From assembly GCA_030596225.1 (NCBI GenBank), contig JAUVKO010000115.1, positions 1-6,913 of the forward strand: 6,913 bases of DNA, read 5' to 3'. Below the pieces are notes generated by a model. It saw only the letters and a list, made by a program, of their open reading frames with translations, ran no database searches and was not told where the DNA came from. Position numbers and translations under genes: made by a program. Below are positions 1 through 6,208 of this stretch, piece after piece. This stretch comes from Fidelibacterota bacterium. GTDB lineage: Bacteria; Fidelibacterota; UBA8477; JABMPR01. The stretch's first letter is position 1; each line of letters starts with the position of its first letter.

Positions 1-1
1 G

Positions 2-19
2 GGATTCCCACGGGAATCC
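2..19. repeat. Palindromic intergenic repeat, truncated by window edge
   Basis: GGATTCCC (2-9) and GGGAATCC (12-19) are a perfect 8-bp inverted repeat with a 2-base loop. On the other strand the unit starts TGGATTCCC and resembles the ATTCCCGC/GCGGGAAT-type dispersed hairpins found between genes in many bacteria. That similarity is from memory and is not tested here. The left side of the element lies outside the window, so its full size is unknown. Confidence 0.5.
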
Positions 20-142
20 ATGATCTGACGGCTAAAAACATCTACAATTTTTGACATACAAACTCCATTTGAATTTTTCTTTTATGAGGGATATTTCTTG
101 TGATTTGTGTTGGTCTCATGAGCAAACAATCTAATTCAAAAG

Positions 143-170
143 TTGAGGGTCTGAAAGAAAGCAGTATAAA
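143..170 (+). promoter_or_regulatory. Possible sigma70-type promoter of the channel cluster
   Basis: TTGAGG (143-148) matches 4 of 6 bases of the -35 consensus, and TATAAA (165-170) matches 5 of 6 of the -10, with a 16-base spacer. It is the best pair I find upstream of the channel gene. A full-consensus TTGACA at 51-56 has no acceptable -10 at 15-19 bases. If this promoter is real, transcription starts near 177 and the channel mRNA has a leader of about 170 bases when translation begins at 350. The match was judged by eye and the phylum's promoter consensus is unknown. Confidence 0.3.
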
Positions 171-176
171 GTAGAT

Positions 177-197
177 AGGAGAATATAGAAAATGTAA
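177..197 (+). promoter_or_regulatory. Strong SD followed by a start-stop (ATG-TAA)
   Basis: AGGAG (177-181) lies 10 bases before ATG (192-194), and the next codon is TAA (195-197). This is a better ribosome-binding sequence than any upstream of the channel start candidates, yet it can only initiate a one-codon reading frame. It may be a start-stop leader element, a relic of a lost gene start, or chance. The rest of 198-349 contains no convincing gene. A 28-codon open stretch at 88-171, ending at TAG 172-174, is too short to call. Confidence 0.3.
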
Positions 198-349
198 AAT
201 TTTAGTATTGCTCAAGACAAATTGATGATCGCAGCATTAGCAATATGCTTAGAGATATCTGTCTCACCGGGATGATCTCACATATGAATTCTGCAATTTG
301 TCTTTCATTTTCTATTTTCTATACCCCTATCTCTATCCTATTATCATGC

Positions 350-1342
350 ATGTTAAATACACGAACAGCACAATTGATTCTAGGAATGTTTGGCATCATC
401 CTTTTAGGGACCACAGGCTATGTGATAATCGAACATGTTGGATGGTTTGATGCTTTATATATGACCGCCATAACACTGGCAACAGTGGGTTTTCAGGAAG
501 TTTGGAGAATGTCAGATATGGGACATCTCTGGACCATTGTTATCATGTTTTCCGGAATCGGAGTTTTCTTTCTGATTGCCGGTCACATTGCTCAGCAAGC
601 TGTCGACTTTAAACGCTACAGGAGATTTCGTATGGCGAAACAAGTTAAGAAATTAAATGACCATTTTATTCTTTGCGGCTATGGTCGCATGGGTCAGGCT
701 ATCGCCAAAGAGCTTACAGTTGCTGGCAGGAATTTCGTTATTATTGAGAAAGATGTCGAGAAGATCACCATGCTGATCCAAGAAGATCTCCTCTATATCG
801 AGGGCGATGCCACCCAGGATGAGGTCCTTATTCAAGCTGGTATTGAAAGGGCAAAGACGCTAATAGGTGTGTTGAAAGATGATCAGGACAACCTCTTTCT
901 TACCCTTTCAGCCCGCAGCCTGAAAAATGATCTATTCATCCTCTCCAGAGCAACTGTTCCCGAATCAATCCCAAAAATGGAACGAGCTGGCGCAGATAAA
1001 GTGATCAATCCCTATGAAGCAGCCGGAACTAAGCTTGCACGGCAGGCAATGGCACCAGGCGTCGTAGATTTTATTGAACTTATTTTGAATAGAGGTAATC
1101 TTGATCTGGCATTGGAGACCATTACCATTCAAGCAGACTCTATGGCAGTAAACAAATCTATGATAGATTTAGAGATTCGAAAAAAATTCAACATTATTAT
1201 TACTGCCGTTGAACAAACCAGTGGCGTTGCCGACTTTAATCCTGATCCAAACTATGAATTCAAAGTTGGTGATAAATTAATTGCGCTAGGCACTGTTGAA
1301 AATTTAGTGAGTTTTGAGAAATTCTGTGAGGCCATTATATAA
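350..1342 (+). CDS. Two-TM potassium channel with RCK (TrkA-N/TrkA-C) domain
   Basis: This inner-membrane potassium channel subunit is expected to be gated through a cytoplasmic nucleotide- or ion-sensing RCK module, as in MthK-type channels. Residue numbers here count from the alternative ATG at 245; the chosen start is residue 36. TM1 is at about 42-62, the pore helix and filter at 67-85 and TM2 at 94-116. A Rossmann RCK-N domain begins FILCGYGRMG (141-150), with GxGxxG at 145-150 and an acidic E168 after the second strand. RCK-C lies at about 285-365 and ends with the typical GDKLIALGT. The filter reads TVGFQEV, with Gln where Gly is usual. From 350 the protein is 330 aa, close to MthK (336 aa), and starts just before TM1. 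In-frame ATGs at 245 and 284 would add a hydrophobic segment. None of the three has a clear SD. Its stop overlaps the next ATG (TAATG). The function is secure from the domains; the start is not. Confidence 0.88.
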   Translation: MLNTRTAQLILGMFGIILLGTTGYVIIEHVGWFDALYMTAITLATVGFQEVWRMSDMGHLWTIVIMFSGIGVFFLIAGHIAQQAVDFKRYRRFRMAKQVKKLNDHFILCGYGRMGQAIAKELTVAGRNFVIIEKDVEKITMLIQEDLLYIEGDATQDEVLIQAGIERAKTLIGVLKDDQDNLFLTLSARSLKNDLFILSRATVPESIPKMERAGADKVINPYEAAGTKLARQAMAPGVVDFIELILNRGNLDLALETITIQADSMAVNKSMIDLEIRKKFNIIITAVEQTSGVADFNPDPNYEFKVGDKLIALGTVENLVSFEKFCEAII

Positions 1343-2985
1343 TGTACCGCTTTCTGAGCCTCTTTCTCCTATTCTTGTTGCTCTTTCTTAATACCTGTTC
1401 ACAAGATGAACCTATCCTGGACCCCAGGCGAGTAATTGTAGCTACAATAGACAATATTGAGGTCAGCGAAACCAGCTTTCAACGTGCCTATCTCCCTGTT
1501 TTGCTCTATGGTGATAAATTTGATAGTGAGAAAAACCGTGAGGAGATGCTAAATTTCCTTATTGGACAAAAACTACTGGCTCAGATAGCTCGTGATGCAG
1601 ACCTGGATACCAATACCCAAATCCAAAGGATGCGGGTTCTCGTCGAGCGTAAAGCTATGTCCAGACAACTCTATCAGAATTGGGTCAGAGATAAAATGCA
1701 AGCTCCCACAGAGGCAGAATTAAGGGAGGGTTTCAAGCGGGGTCGTAAAGCCATTTTTCTGCGACACCTCTTTGCTGAAACTGAAGCTGAAATTCGAACT
1801 TACGCCCCTCTTTTGGACAGCGGTCAGGAGACTTTCTATACCTTGGCTCAAGACGTTTTTTCCGATACCCTGCTCTCACGGAACGGTGGAGCTTTAGGCT
1901 GGATCACATTTGGTGATCTGGACGAGACTTTGGAAGATACTGCTTACGCCCTGAAACCGGGTAAAATTTCTCAACCCGTGAAAAGTCAATATGGCTGGCA
2001 TATCCTAATGGTTGACGATACACAGGAGGACGTTTTTGTTACAGAAAAAGATTTTTTAGAGAATCGTGAACTGATTCGAAAAAAGATTATCGAACGACGT
2101 GAAAACCTATTGGGCAAACAGGTTCTTAATGACTTTATGCAACAATTTAAAATTGAATTCAACCGGGAGATCACCAAACATGCCTGGCCTGCTGTCATTG
2201 CCCATTTAAACCCTGAAAATCCCGGTCCCTTGAGAAATACAGAATTCTCAGCTATCGTTTCAGATCTGGATGTGATAAAACAGGAAACCCTGCTTGAAGT
2301 CAATGGTGAAGCGTGGAGTGTGGCTGACATCCTGCAACGCTTGCCTGAACTTGATCGATCTCTCTTATATGGAAATCTCTATATAGCTGCATCCAATATT
2401 ATTCGTGATGAAATGCTGGCCCGTGAAGCCCGACGTTTAAGCATGGACGTTCATCCTGATGTTAAGGAAGAAGTCCAGGATAGCCAAGACCAGATTTTGG
2501 CAGACTCCTACGTTCGTTTGATTGCCGATACACTCGTATTCAGTGGATCAACTCAGAAAAGCTACTATGGGAAACATAAACTGCATCGTTATCATGCACC
2601 GGATAGCCTCCTGATAGAGACATTTGCTTTTGCCGATAGTCTGGCTGCCAGCAAGGCTTTGTATCAGTTACGCAGTGGCAATGTGGCAACGTACCCTGGG
2701 TCGGAGTCGCTCTGGTTGGGCATTTCCCAGCAGGAAACCCCTATTTATATAATCGCTCGCAGCATCTCTACAGGGACATTAGCAGGACCTGTTTTGTTTA
2801 AGAATAAGTGGACCATTGTGAAGCTACTGGAAAGACATCGCGCTCCCCTGGAATTTGAGAATATAAAAGCACGTGTTTTGTCAGATATGGAACAAGACCG
2901 GTTTAATACAACCCGGGGTATCCTGCTGGACGGCATTCGCCCCAAACACGATATCTCCATTAATTATGAGTTACTAAATCGCTAA
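1342..2985 (+). CDS. PpiC/SurA-like peptidyl-prolyl isomerase, probable lipoprotein
   Basis: This is a predicted envelope folding factor that catalyses cis-trans isomerisation of prolyl bonds and/or chaperones exported proteins. Residues 1-18 are a very hydrophobic signal peptide (MYRFLSLFLLFLLLFLNTC), with Cys19 as the likely lipidation site. The lipobox LNTC is weak because Thr is at -1. A SurA-N-like helical region spans about 32-125. A parvulin domain spans about 136-228, with RHLFAE as the first strand and a GGALGWITFGDL...LKPGKISQPVKSQYGWHILMV core (182-224). Residues 420-500 look like a second, degenerate parvulin unit (see findings). At 547 aa it is longer than E. coli SurA (428 aa). 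The ATG overlaps the channel stop by one base and no SD is visible, so translation is probably coupled. A plain periplasmic SurA/PrsA role is equally compatible. The specific gene name is not assigned. Confidence 0.88.
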   Translation: MYRFLSLFLLFLLLFLNTCSQDEPILDPRRVIVATIDNIEVSETSFQRAYLPVLLYGDKFDSEKNREEMLNFLIGQKLLAQIARDADLDTNTQIQRMRVLVERKAMSRQLYQNWVRDKMQAPTEAELREGFKRGRKAIFLRHLFAETEAEIRTYAPLLDSGQETFYTLAQDVFSDTLLSRNGGALGWITFGDLDETLEDTAYALKPGKISQPVKSQYGWHILMVDDTQEDVFVTEKDFLENRELIRKKIIERRENLLGKQVLNDFMQQFKIEFNREITKHAWPAVIAHLNPENPGPLRNTEFSAIVSDLDVIKQETLLEVNGEAWSVADILQRLPELDRSLLYGNLYIAASNIIRDEMLAREARRLSMDVHPDVKEEVQDSQDQILADSYVRLIADTLVFSGSTQKSYYGKHKLHRYHAPDSLLIETFAFADSLAASKALYQLRSGNVATYPGSESLWLGISQQETPIYIIARSISTGTLAGPVLFKNKWTIVKLLERHRAPLEFENIKARVLSDMEQDRFNTTRGILLDGIRPKHDISINYELLNR

Positions 2986-2998
2986 GATTACAATTTAA

Positions 2999-3003
2999 AA
3001 GGA
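2999..3003 (+). promoter_or_regulatory. Shine-Dalgarno site of ychF
   Basis: AAGGA at 2999-3003 lies 7 bases before the ATG at 3011, inside the 25-base gap after the PPIase gene. It fixes the ychF start, which also matches the usual family N-terminus just ahead of the P-loop. Confidence 0.7.
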
Positions 3004-3010
3004 ATATTAA

Positions 3011-4111
3011 ATGGCTTTAACCTGCGGTATTGTCGGACTTCCCAATGTTGGCAAATCGACTGTCTTTAACGCCCTCACAGGTTCAGATATCCCGGCTGAA
3101 AATTACCCATTCTGCACCATTGACCCAAATGTAGGTATTGTTCCGGTTCCCGATGAAAAATTAAAACCACTAACGAAGATTTACAAACCGGAGAAAACCA
3201 TACCTGCTATTATTGAGTTTGTGGACATTGCCGGTCTGGCAAGAGGAGCTAGCAAAGGTGAAGGCTTAGGAAATCAATTTCTAGGCCATATACGTGAAGT
3301 TACAGCTATTGTACATGTAGTTCGTTGTTTTGAGGATGAAAATGTCATCCATGTTGATGGCAGCATTGATCCCATCCGTGATATAGAAACCATTGAGAGT
3401 GAATTAATCATCAAGGATCTGGATTCTGTCGAGAAACAACTTTACCGAGTTGTCAAATCAGCCCGTTCCGGGGACAAAGAAGCCAAAGCAGATGAAGCCC
3501 TGCTGGAACGCATCCGAACTCACCTTGATGAGATCAAACCGGTGAGAAGTATGGAGTTTATTGAAAGTGAGCTAGAACGAGTTAAGCGGTACTTCCTCCT
3601 GACCATGAAACCGGTACTTTATGTAGCCAATGTTGATGAAGATGAAATTCTTGCTGAAACCCGTGGAGAATTGACCCAACGTCTCTTCGACTATGCAGAA
3701 TCAACTGGAGCTGGCGCGTTGCGTCTCTGCGGTAAACTTGAGCAGGAAATCGCTCGTTTAGAAGAGAAAGAAAAGATTGAATTTTGTGCTGAATATGGTT
3801 TACCTGAGCCTGGCTTAGACAAACTCATTCATCGCGCTTACGACCTCTTAAAACTCCAGTCTTTTTATACAGCCGGACCAAAAGAGGTGCGGGCCTGGAC
3901 TATTCGCAAAGGGTCTACTGCACCAAAAGCTGCAGCTGAGATCCATACTGATTTTGAAAAAGGTTTTATCAAAGCTGCCATTTTCAAGTTTGATGACCTC
4001 ATGATCCATGGTTCTGAAAAAGCCCTGAAAGAAAAGGGGCTCATCTCTCTTGAAGGCAAGGAGTACATCGTTCAGGAAGGTGACTGTATTTATTTTCGTT
4101 TTAATGTATAG
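3011..4111 (+). CDS. ychF: Redox- and ribosome-associated ATPase YchF (Obg-like ATPase, OLA1)
   Basis: YchF is a near-universal cytoplasmic P-loop protein of the TRAFAC/Obg group that prefers ATP to GTP, binds ribosomes and dampens oxidative-stress responses. At 366 aa it is the usual length (about 363). The P-loop GLPNVGKST is at 9-17. Switch II is DIAGLARGASKGEGLGNQFL (72-91), with a hydrophobic residue after DxxG in place of the catalytic Gln, which marks the HAS class. The G4 element is NVDE (207-210); this NxxE in place of NKxD is the hallmark of ATP specificity in the family. A helical coiled-coil arm spans about 125-200 and a TGS domain about 284-366. It has a good SD and sits 25 bp behind the PPIase gene, so it probably shares that transcript, although many genomes keep ychF elsewhere (often beside pth). 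Confidence 0.97.
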   Translation: MALTCGIVGLPNVGKSTVFNALTGSDIPAENYPFCTIDPNVGIVPVPDEKLKPLTKIYKPEKTIPAIIEFVDIAGLARGASKGEGLGNQFLGHIREVTAIVHVVRCFEDENVIHVDGSIDPIRDIETIESELIIKDLDSVEKQLYRVVKSARSGDKEAKADEALLERIRTHLDEIKPVRSMEFIESELERVKRYFLLTMKPVLYVANVDEDEILAETRGELTQRLFDYAESTGAGALRLCGKLEQEIARLEEKEKIEFCAEYGLPEPGLDKLIHRAYDLLKLQSFYTAGPKEVRAWTIRKGSTAPKAAAEIHTDFEKGFIKAAIFKFDDLMIHGSEKALKEKGLISLEGKEYIVQEGDCIYFRFNV

Positions 4112-4186
4112 GGCATTAACTCGATGCTTATATTGAAATTGGATCAAAAGAGACAGAAATTTACTGTATTAGGCAGAGTGTGCTGT

Positions 4187-4273
4187 ACTTCGATCCTTCG
4201 ACGGAGTTTATACTGGAGCGCGTCATCCTGAGCCCGTCGAAGAACGAAGTGCTCAGGACAGGTTCAGCTGAGC
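4187..4273. repeat. Compound hairpin repeat between ychF and trmO
   Basis: Several inverted repeats are nested here. ACTTCGATCCTTCGACGG (4187-4204) pairs with CCGTCGAAGAACGAAGT (4234-4250), with one mismatch and one gap. CCTGAGC (4227-4233) pairs with GCTCAGG (4251-4257), and GCTCAG (4251-4256) can instead pair with CTGAGC (4268-4273). CGTCATCCTGAGCCCGTCGA resembles the CTTCGAC...CTCAGGATGACG intergenic repeat I recall from many bacterial genomes. The gap of 4112-4324 holds no gene. The element could be an inert dispersed repeat or an mRNA-end structure for the ychF transcript. There is no T-tract, so a classical terminator is unlikely. Confidence 0.65.
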
Positions 4274-4313
4274 AAGCAAATGAAATCTTTTCCCTTATAA
4301 ATAATTTCTTTTT

Positions 4314-4318
4314 AGGAG
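4314..4318 (+). promoter_or_regulatory. Shine-Dalgarno site of trmO
   Basis: AGGAG at 4314-4318 sits 6 bases before ATG 4325 and favours it over the in-frame ATG at 4331. An AT-rich stretch just upstream includes TATAAA (4296-4301), which could be a -10 element, but no -35 match is visible at the right distance. Confidence 0.65.
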
Positions 4319-4324
4319 TATAGA

Positions 4325-4810
4325 ATGTCTATGAATCCCATCACTTTTACACCTATTGGAGTAATCCATTCACCACATAAGAGCAAAGAGGGGACGCCCA
4401 TTCAACCCAGTCGCCTGCAGCGCTCCTCAGGTGAGGTGGAGATTTTTTCTGAATTCAGACCTGGTCTGCGTGATCTGGAGGGCTTCTCTAAAATCTTCCT
4501 CATATTTCATTTACATGCAATGCAGGAATCCCAGTTAGAAGTGACACCTTATCTTGATGATCAAACCCGAGGTGTGTTTGCCACACGAGCACCTTCCCGA
4601 CCTAATCCCATCGGACTCTCTCTAGTGGATCTATTTTCCATTGATAATGGGATTCTGAAAGTTGGTGGCTTGGATATCCTGGATGGAACTCCCCTGCTGG
4701 ATATCAAGCCCTTTATTCCTGACATTGACCATGCTGAGGGAATAAAAGTTGGTTGGCTTGAAGATAAAACTCATCATTTTCGAAATCATCAGGCAGACGA
4801 TAGATTTTAA
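4325..4810 (+). CDS. trmO: tRNA t6A37 N6-methyltransferase TrmO (UPF0066/TsaA-like)
   Basis: TrmO is a SAM-dependent enzyme that methylates N6-threonylcarbamoyladenosine at position 37 of some ANN-decoding tRNAs (tRNA-Thr in E. coli), giving m6t6A. It belongs to the single-sheeted beta-barrel UPF0066/TrmO fold, not the Rossmann methyltransferases. Visible marks are the N-terminal strand FTPIGVIHSPHKSK (8-21), the family signature TRAPSRPNPIGLS (87-99), and DGTPLLDIKPFIP (120-132). At 161 aa it is the short form, lacking the C-terminal extension of the 235-aa E. coli protein that helps tRNA binding. It is preceded by a strong AGGAG and separated from ychF by the repeat, so it is probably transcribed independently. 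The family is certain; the tRNA substrate is inferred. Confidence 0.93.
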   Translation: MSMNPITFTPIGVIHSPHKSKEGTPIQPSRLQRSSGEVEIFSEFRPGLRDLEGFSKIFLIFHLHAMQESQLEVTPYLDDQTRGVFATRAPSRPNPIGLSLVDLFSIDNGILKVGGLDILDGTPLLDIKPFIPDIDHAEGIKVGWLEDKTHHFRNHQADDRF

Positions 4811-4822
4811 CAATTGCAATTG
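4811..4822. repeat. 12-bp perfect palindrome after trmO
   Basis: CAATTGCAATTG directly follows the trmO stop codon and is its own reverse complement. Its TGCAATT (4815-4821) can also pair with AATTGCA at 4860-4866, forming a loose stem across the trmO-SGNH gap. No T-tract follows. It could be a weak 3'-end structure or chance in AT-rich DNA. Confidence 0.25.
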
Positions 4823-4902
4823 TATGTCAGGCCTGATTTGGGCATATTTTGAGGCAATGAATTGCACACAAAAGACTCAAACTCAATAAAGTGAGCATTC
4901 CC

Positions 4903-5616
4903 ATGACCCGATCAATGACAAACAGACTTATTTACTTCAGCTTTTCCCTGATCGTCATTTCTTTTCTTCTGACCGCCTGTGGGTTCAAATCACTGACGAC
5001 TCCCAAAGAGATTGTGGTTGATCCCCTGCGCTTCACAGAGGTGGTGGAAGGGTATAAAGCCGCCGATAGTGTTCGCAAACCCATGCCCAACTCTCTCTTG
5101 TTTATAGGAAGTTCCAGTATTCATGGCTGGAAAACTCTGGCTGCGGACTTTCCCGAACTGAATGTGATCAACAGAGGGATGGGTGGCTCACACATGTCTG
5201 ACCTTATTTATTATCTGGAAGATATTGTCTATCCATATTATCCCAATGCCATTGTAGTATATGAAGGTGATAACGATATCTCTGCCGGTAAGACTCCCGA
5301 AAAAGTATTTGAAGATTATCTGACCTTTGTGTCAAAGATTTACACTAAATGGCCAAATCTACCAATCTTCTTTATTTCGATCAAACCCAGCTTAGCTCGG
5401 GTACAGCACTTGAAAAACATGGCAAAGGCCAATGCCCTTATTAAAGCTCACACGGAACAGCATAAACCACTGTTCTATATTGATGTATTTACACCCATGC
5501 TTGGTGCCGATGGGAATCCTCGTCCCGATATCTTTGGGCATGATGGTCTACATATGAATGAGGTGGGCTATGCGCTTTGGACACTGGAGATTAAGCGAGA
5601 ATTGGGAATTGAGTAG
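4903..5616 (+). CDS. Lipoprotein SGNH/GDSL-family hydrolase
   Basis: This is a membrane-anchored esterase/lipase or acetyl-hydrolase of the SGNH superfamily (Lipase_GDSL_2-like). Its substrate cannot be told from the sequence. Numbers count from the alternative GTG at 4891. The signal peptide ends in a canonical lipobox LTAC with Cys30. Block I is LLFIGSSSIHGW (69-80), where Ser75 is the likely nucleophile in a GSSS version of GDS. Block II is NRGMGGS (94-100), with Gly98 as oxyanion donor. Block III is GDND (126-129), with Asn128. Block V is DGLHMNEVGYALW (218-230), with the Asp218/His221 pair. All catalytic blocks are intact. ATG 4903 is preferred: GTGAG at 4891-4895 then falls at SD distance. 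GTG 4891 and ATG 4915 remain possible. It ends convergently with the yjbQ-like gene. Family confidence is high; biological role unknown (cell-wall or polysaccharide deacylation would be guesses). Confidence 0.9.
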   Translation: MTRSMTNRLIYFSFSLIVISFLLTACGFKSLTTPKEIVVDPLRFTEVVEGYKAADSVRKPMPNSLLFIGSSSIHGWKTLAADFPELNVINRGMGGSHMSDLIYYLEDIVYPYYPNAIVVYEGDNDISAGKTPEKVFEDYLTFVSKIYTKWPNLPIFFISIKPSLARVQHLKNMAKANALIKAHTEQHKPLFYIDVFTPMLGADGNPRPDIFGHDGLHMNEVGYALWTLEIKRELGIE

Positions 5617-5678
5617 TTTCTGAGTTTGATGAGTTGTTATTGAGTTATTTTGGGTAGGGGCTCGAAATCCTTTAGGAG

Positions 5679-5698
5679 AGACGTAGCATGCTACGTCT
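5679..5698. repeat. 20-bp perfect palindrome at the convergent gene junction
   Basis: The sequence centred on GCATGC is its own reverse complement over all 20 bases: AGACGTAGCA followed by TGCTACGTCT. It lies between the SGNH hydrolase stop and the yjbQ-like stop. Only TT follows it on the plus strand and no T-run follows on the minus strand, so it is a weak candidate bidirectional terminator. I recall the same GACGTAGCATGCTACGTC core as a dispersed repeat in other phyla, which points to a repeat family. The rest of 5617-5749 has three TGAGTT copies (5621, 5630, 5641) and no gene. Confidence 0.65.
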
Positions 5699-5749
5699 TT
5701 ACTATCCAAAGCACAAACTGGATTGGTATATCCATAAGCTATTGGGTCC

Positions 5750-6172
5750 CTACTCTCCAATAATTTTTACCAGGACCCGCTTGTTTCGTCGTCCATCAAA
5801 TTCGCCATAGAAGATCTGTTCCCAAGTTCCAAAATCCAGTCTGCCCTTCGTAATCGCTACAACCACCTCTCGACCCATGATCTGTCTTTTGTGATGGGCA
5901 TCGCCATTGTCTTCACCGGTGCGATTGTGATGATAGCGTTCTGGACTTGGATCAAAAGGGGCCAGCCATTCCAGCCAGCGTTTATAGTCCTCCTTTAAAC
6001 CGGACTCCTCATCATTGATAAAGACTGACGCAGTGATATGCATGGCATTGACCAGACACAATCCTTCCTGCACGCCGCTTTCTTGAACAGCAGTTTCCAC
6101 ATCACGAGTGATATTTACAAAACCCATGCGCTCGGGGACATTGAAATGGAGGTATTTAGTGGTTGATTTCAT
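5750..6172 (-). CDS. YjbQ/UPF0047 family protein
   Basis: This small cytoplasmic single-domain protein belongs to the YjbQ (UPF0047) family. Many databases name the family 'secondary thiamine-phosphate synthase enzyme' because some members show weak activity of that kind; the physiological role is unsettled. At 140 aa it is full length. Family marks are LVNAMHITASVFINDEE (40-56), with conserved His45; EDNGDAHHKR (87-96), with His93/His94 likely at a metal site; and the C-terminal signature TKGRLDFGTWEQIFYGEFDG (108-127), ending VLVKIIG. The start is supported by GGAGAAG (6178-6184 on the minus strand) 5 bases upstream. It lies downstream of the pullulanase-like gene on the same strand, 115 bp away with a structured repeat between, so co-transcription is uncertain. 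Confidence 0.92.
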   Translation of the reverse strand: MKSTTKYLHFNVPERMGFVNITRDVETAVQESGVQEGLCLVNAMHITASVFINDEESGLKEDYKRWLEWLAPFDPSPERYHHNRTGEDNGDAHHKRQIMGREVVVAITKGRLDFGTWEQIFYGEFDGRRNKRVLVKIIGE

Positions 6173-6208
6173 AGAAACTTCTCCGGTTTTACTGTTTTTA
6201 CTTTTATT

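Noticed and set aside
51..56. Full-consensus TTGACA as a -35 box
   Set aside because: No TATAAT-like hexamer occurs 15-19 bases downstream; the pair at 143-170 is a better candidate.
1986..2330. Reverse-strand open frame of 114 codons
   Set aside because: Lies wholly inside the well-supported PPIase gene, has Ser/Arg/Cys-rich shadow composition and no recognisable domain.
3848..4147. Reverse-strand open frames overlapping the ychF end
   Set aside because: Antisense to the conserved TGS domain of YchF; no domain or SD of their own.
4187..4273. Rho-independent terminator for ychF or CRISPR-like array
   Set aside because: No T-tract follows the stems, and there are no regularly spaced direct repeats with unique spacers.
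5548..5760. Reverse-strand frame of 70 codons through the convergent junction
   Set aside because: It crosses the palindrome and overlaps the ends of both flanking genes; its sequence is repeat-derived and has no family features.
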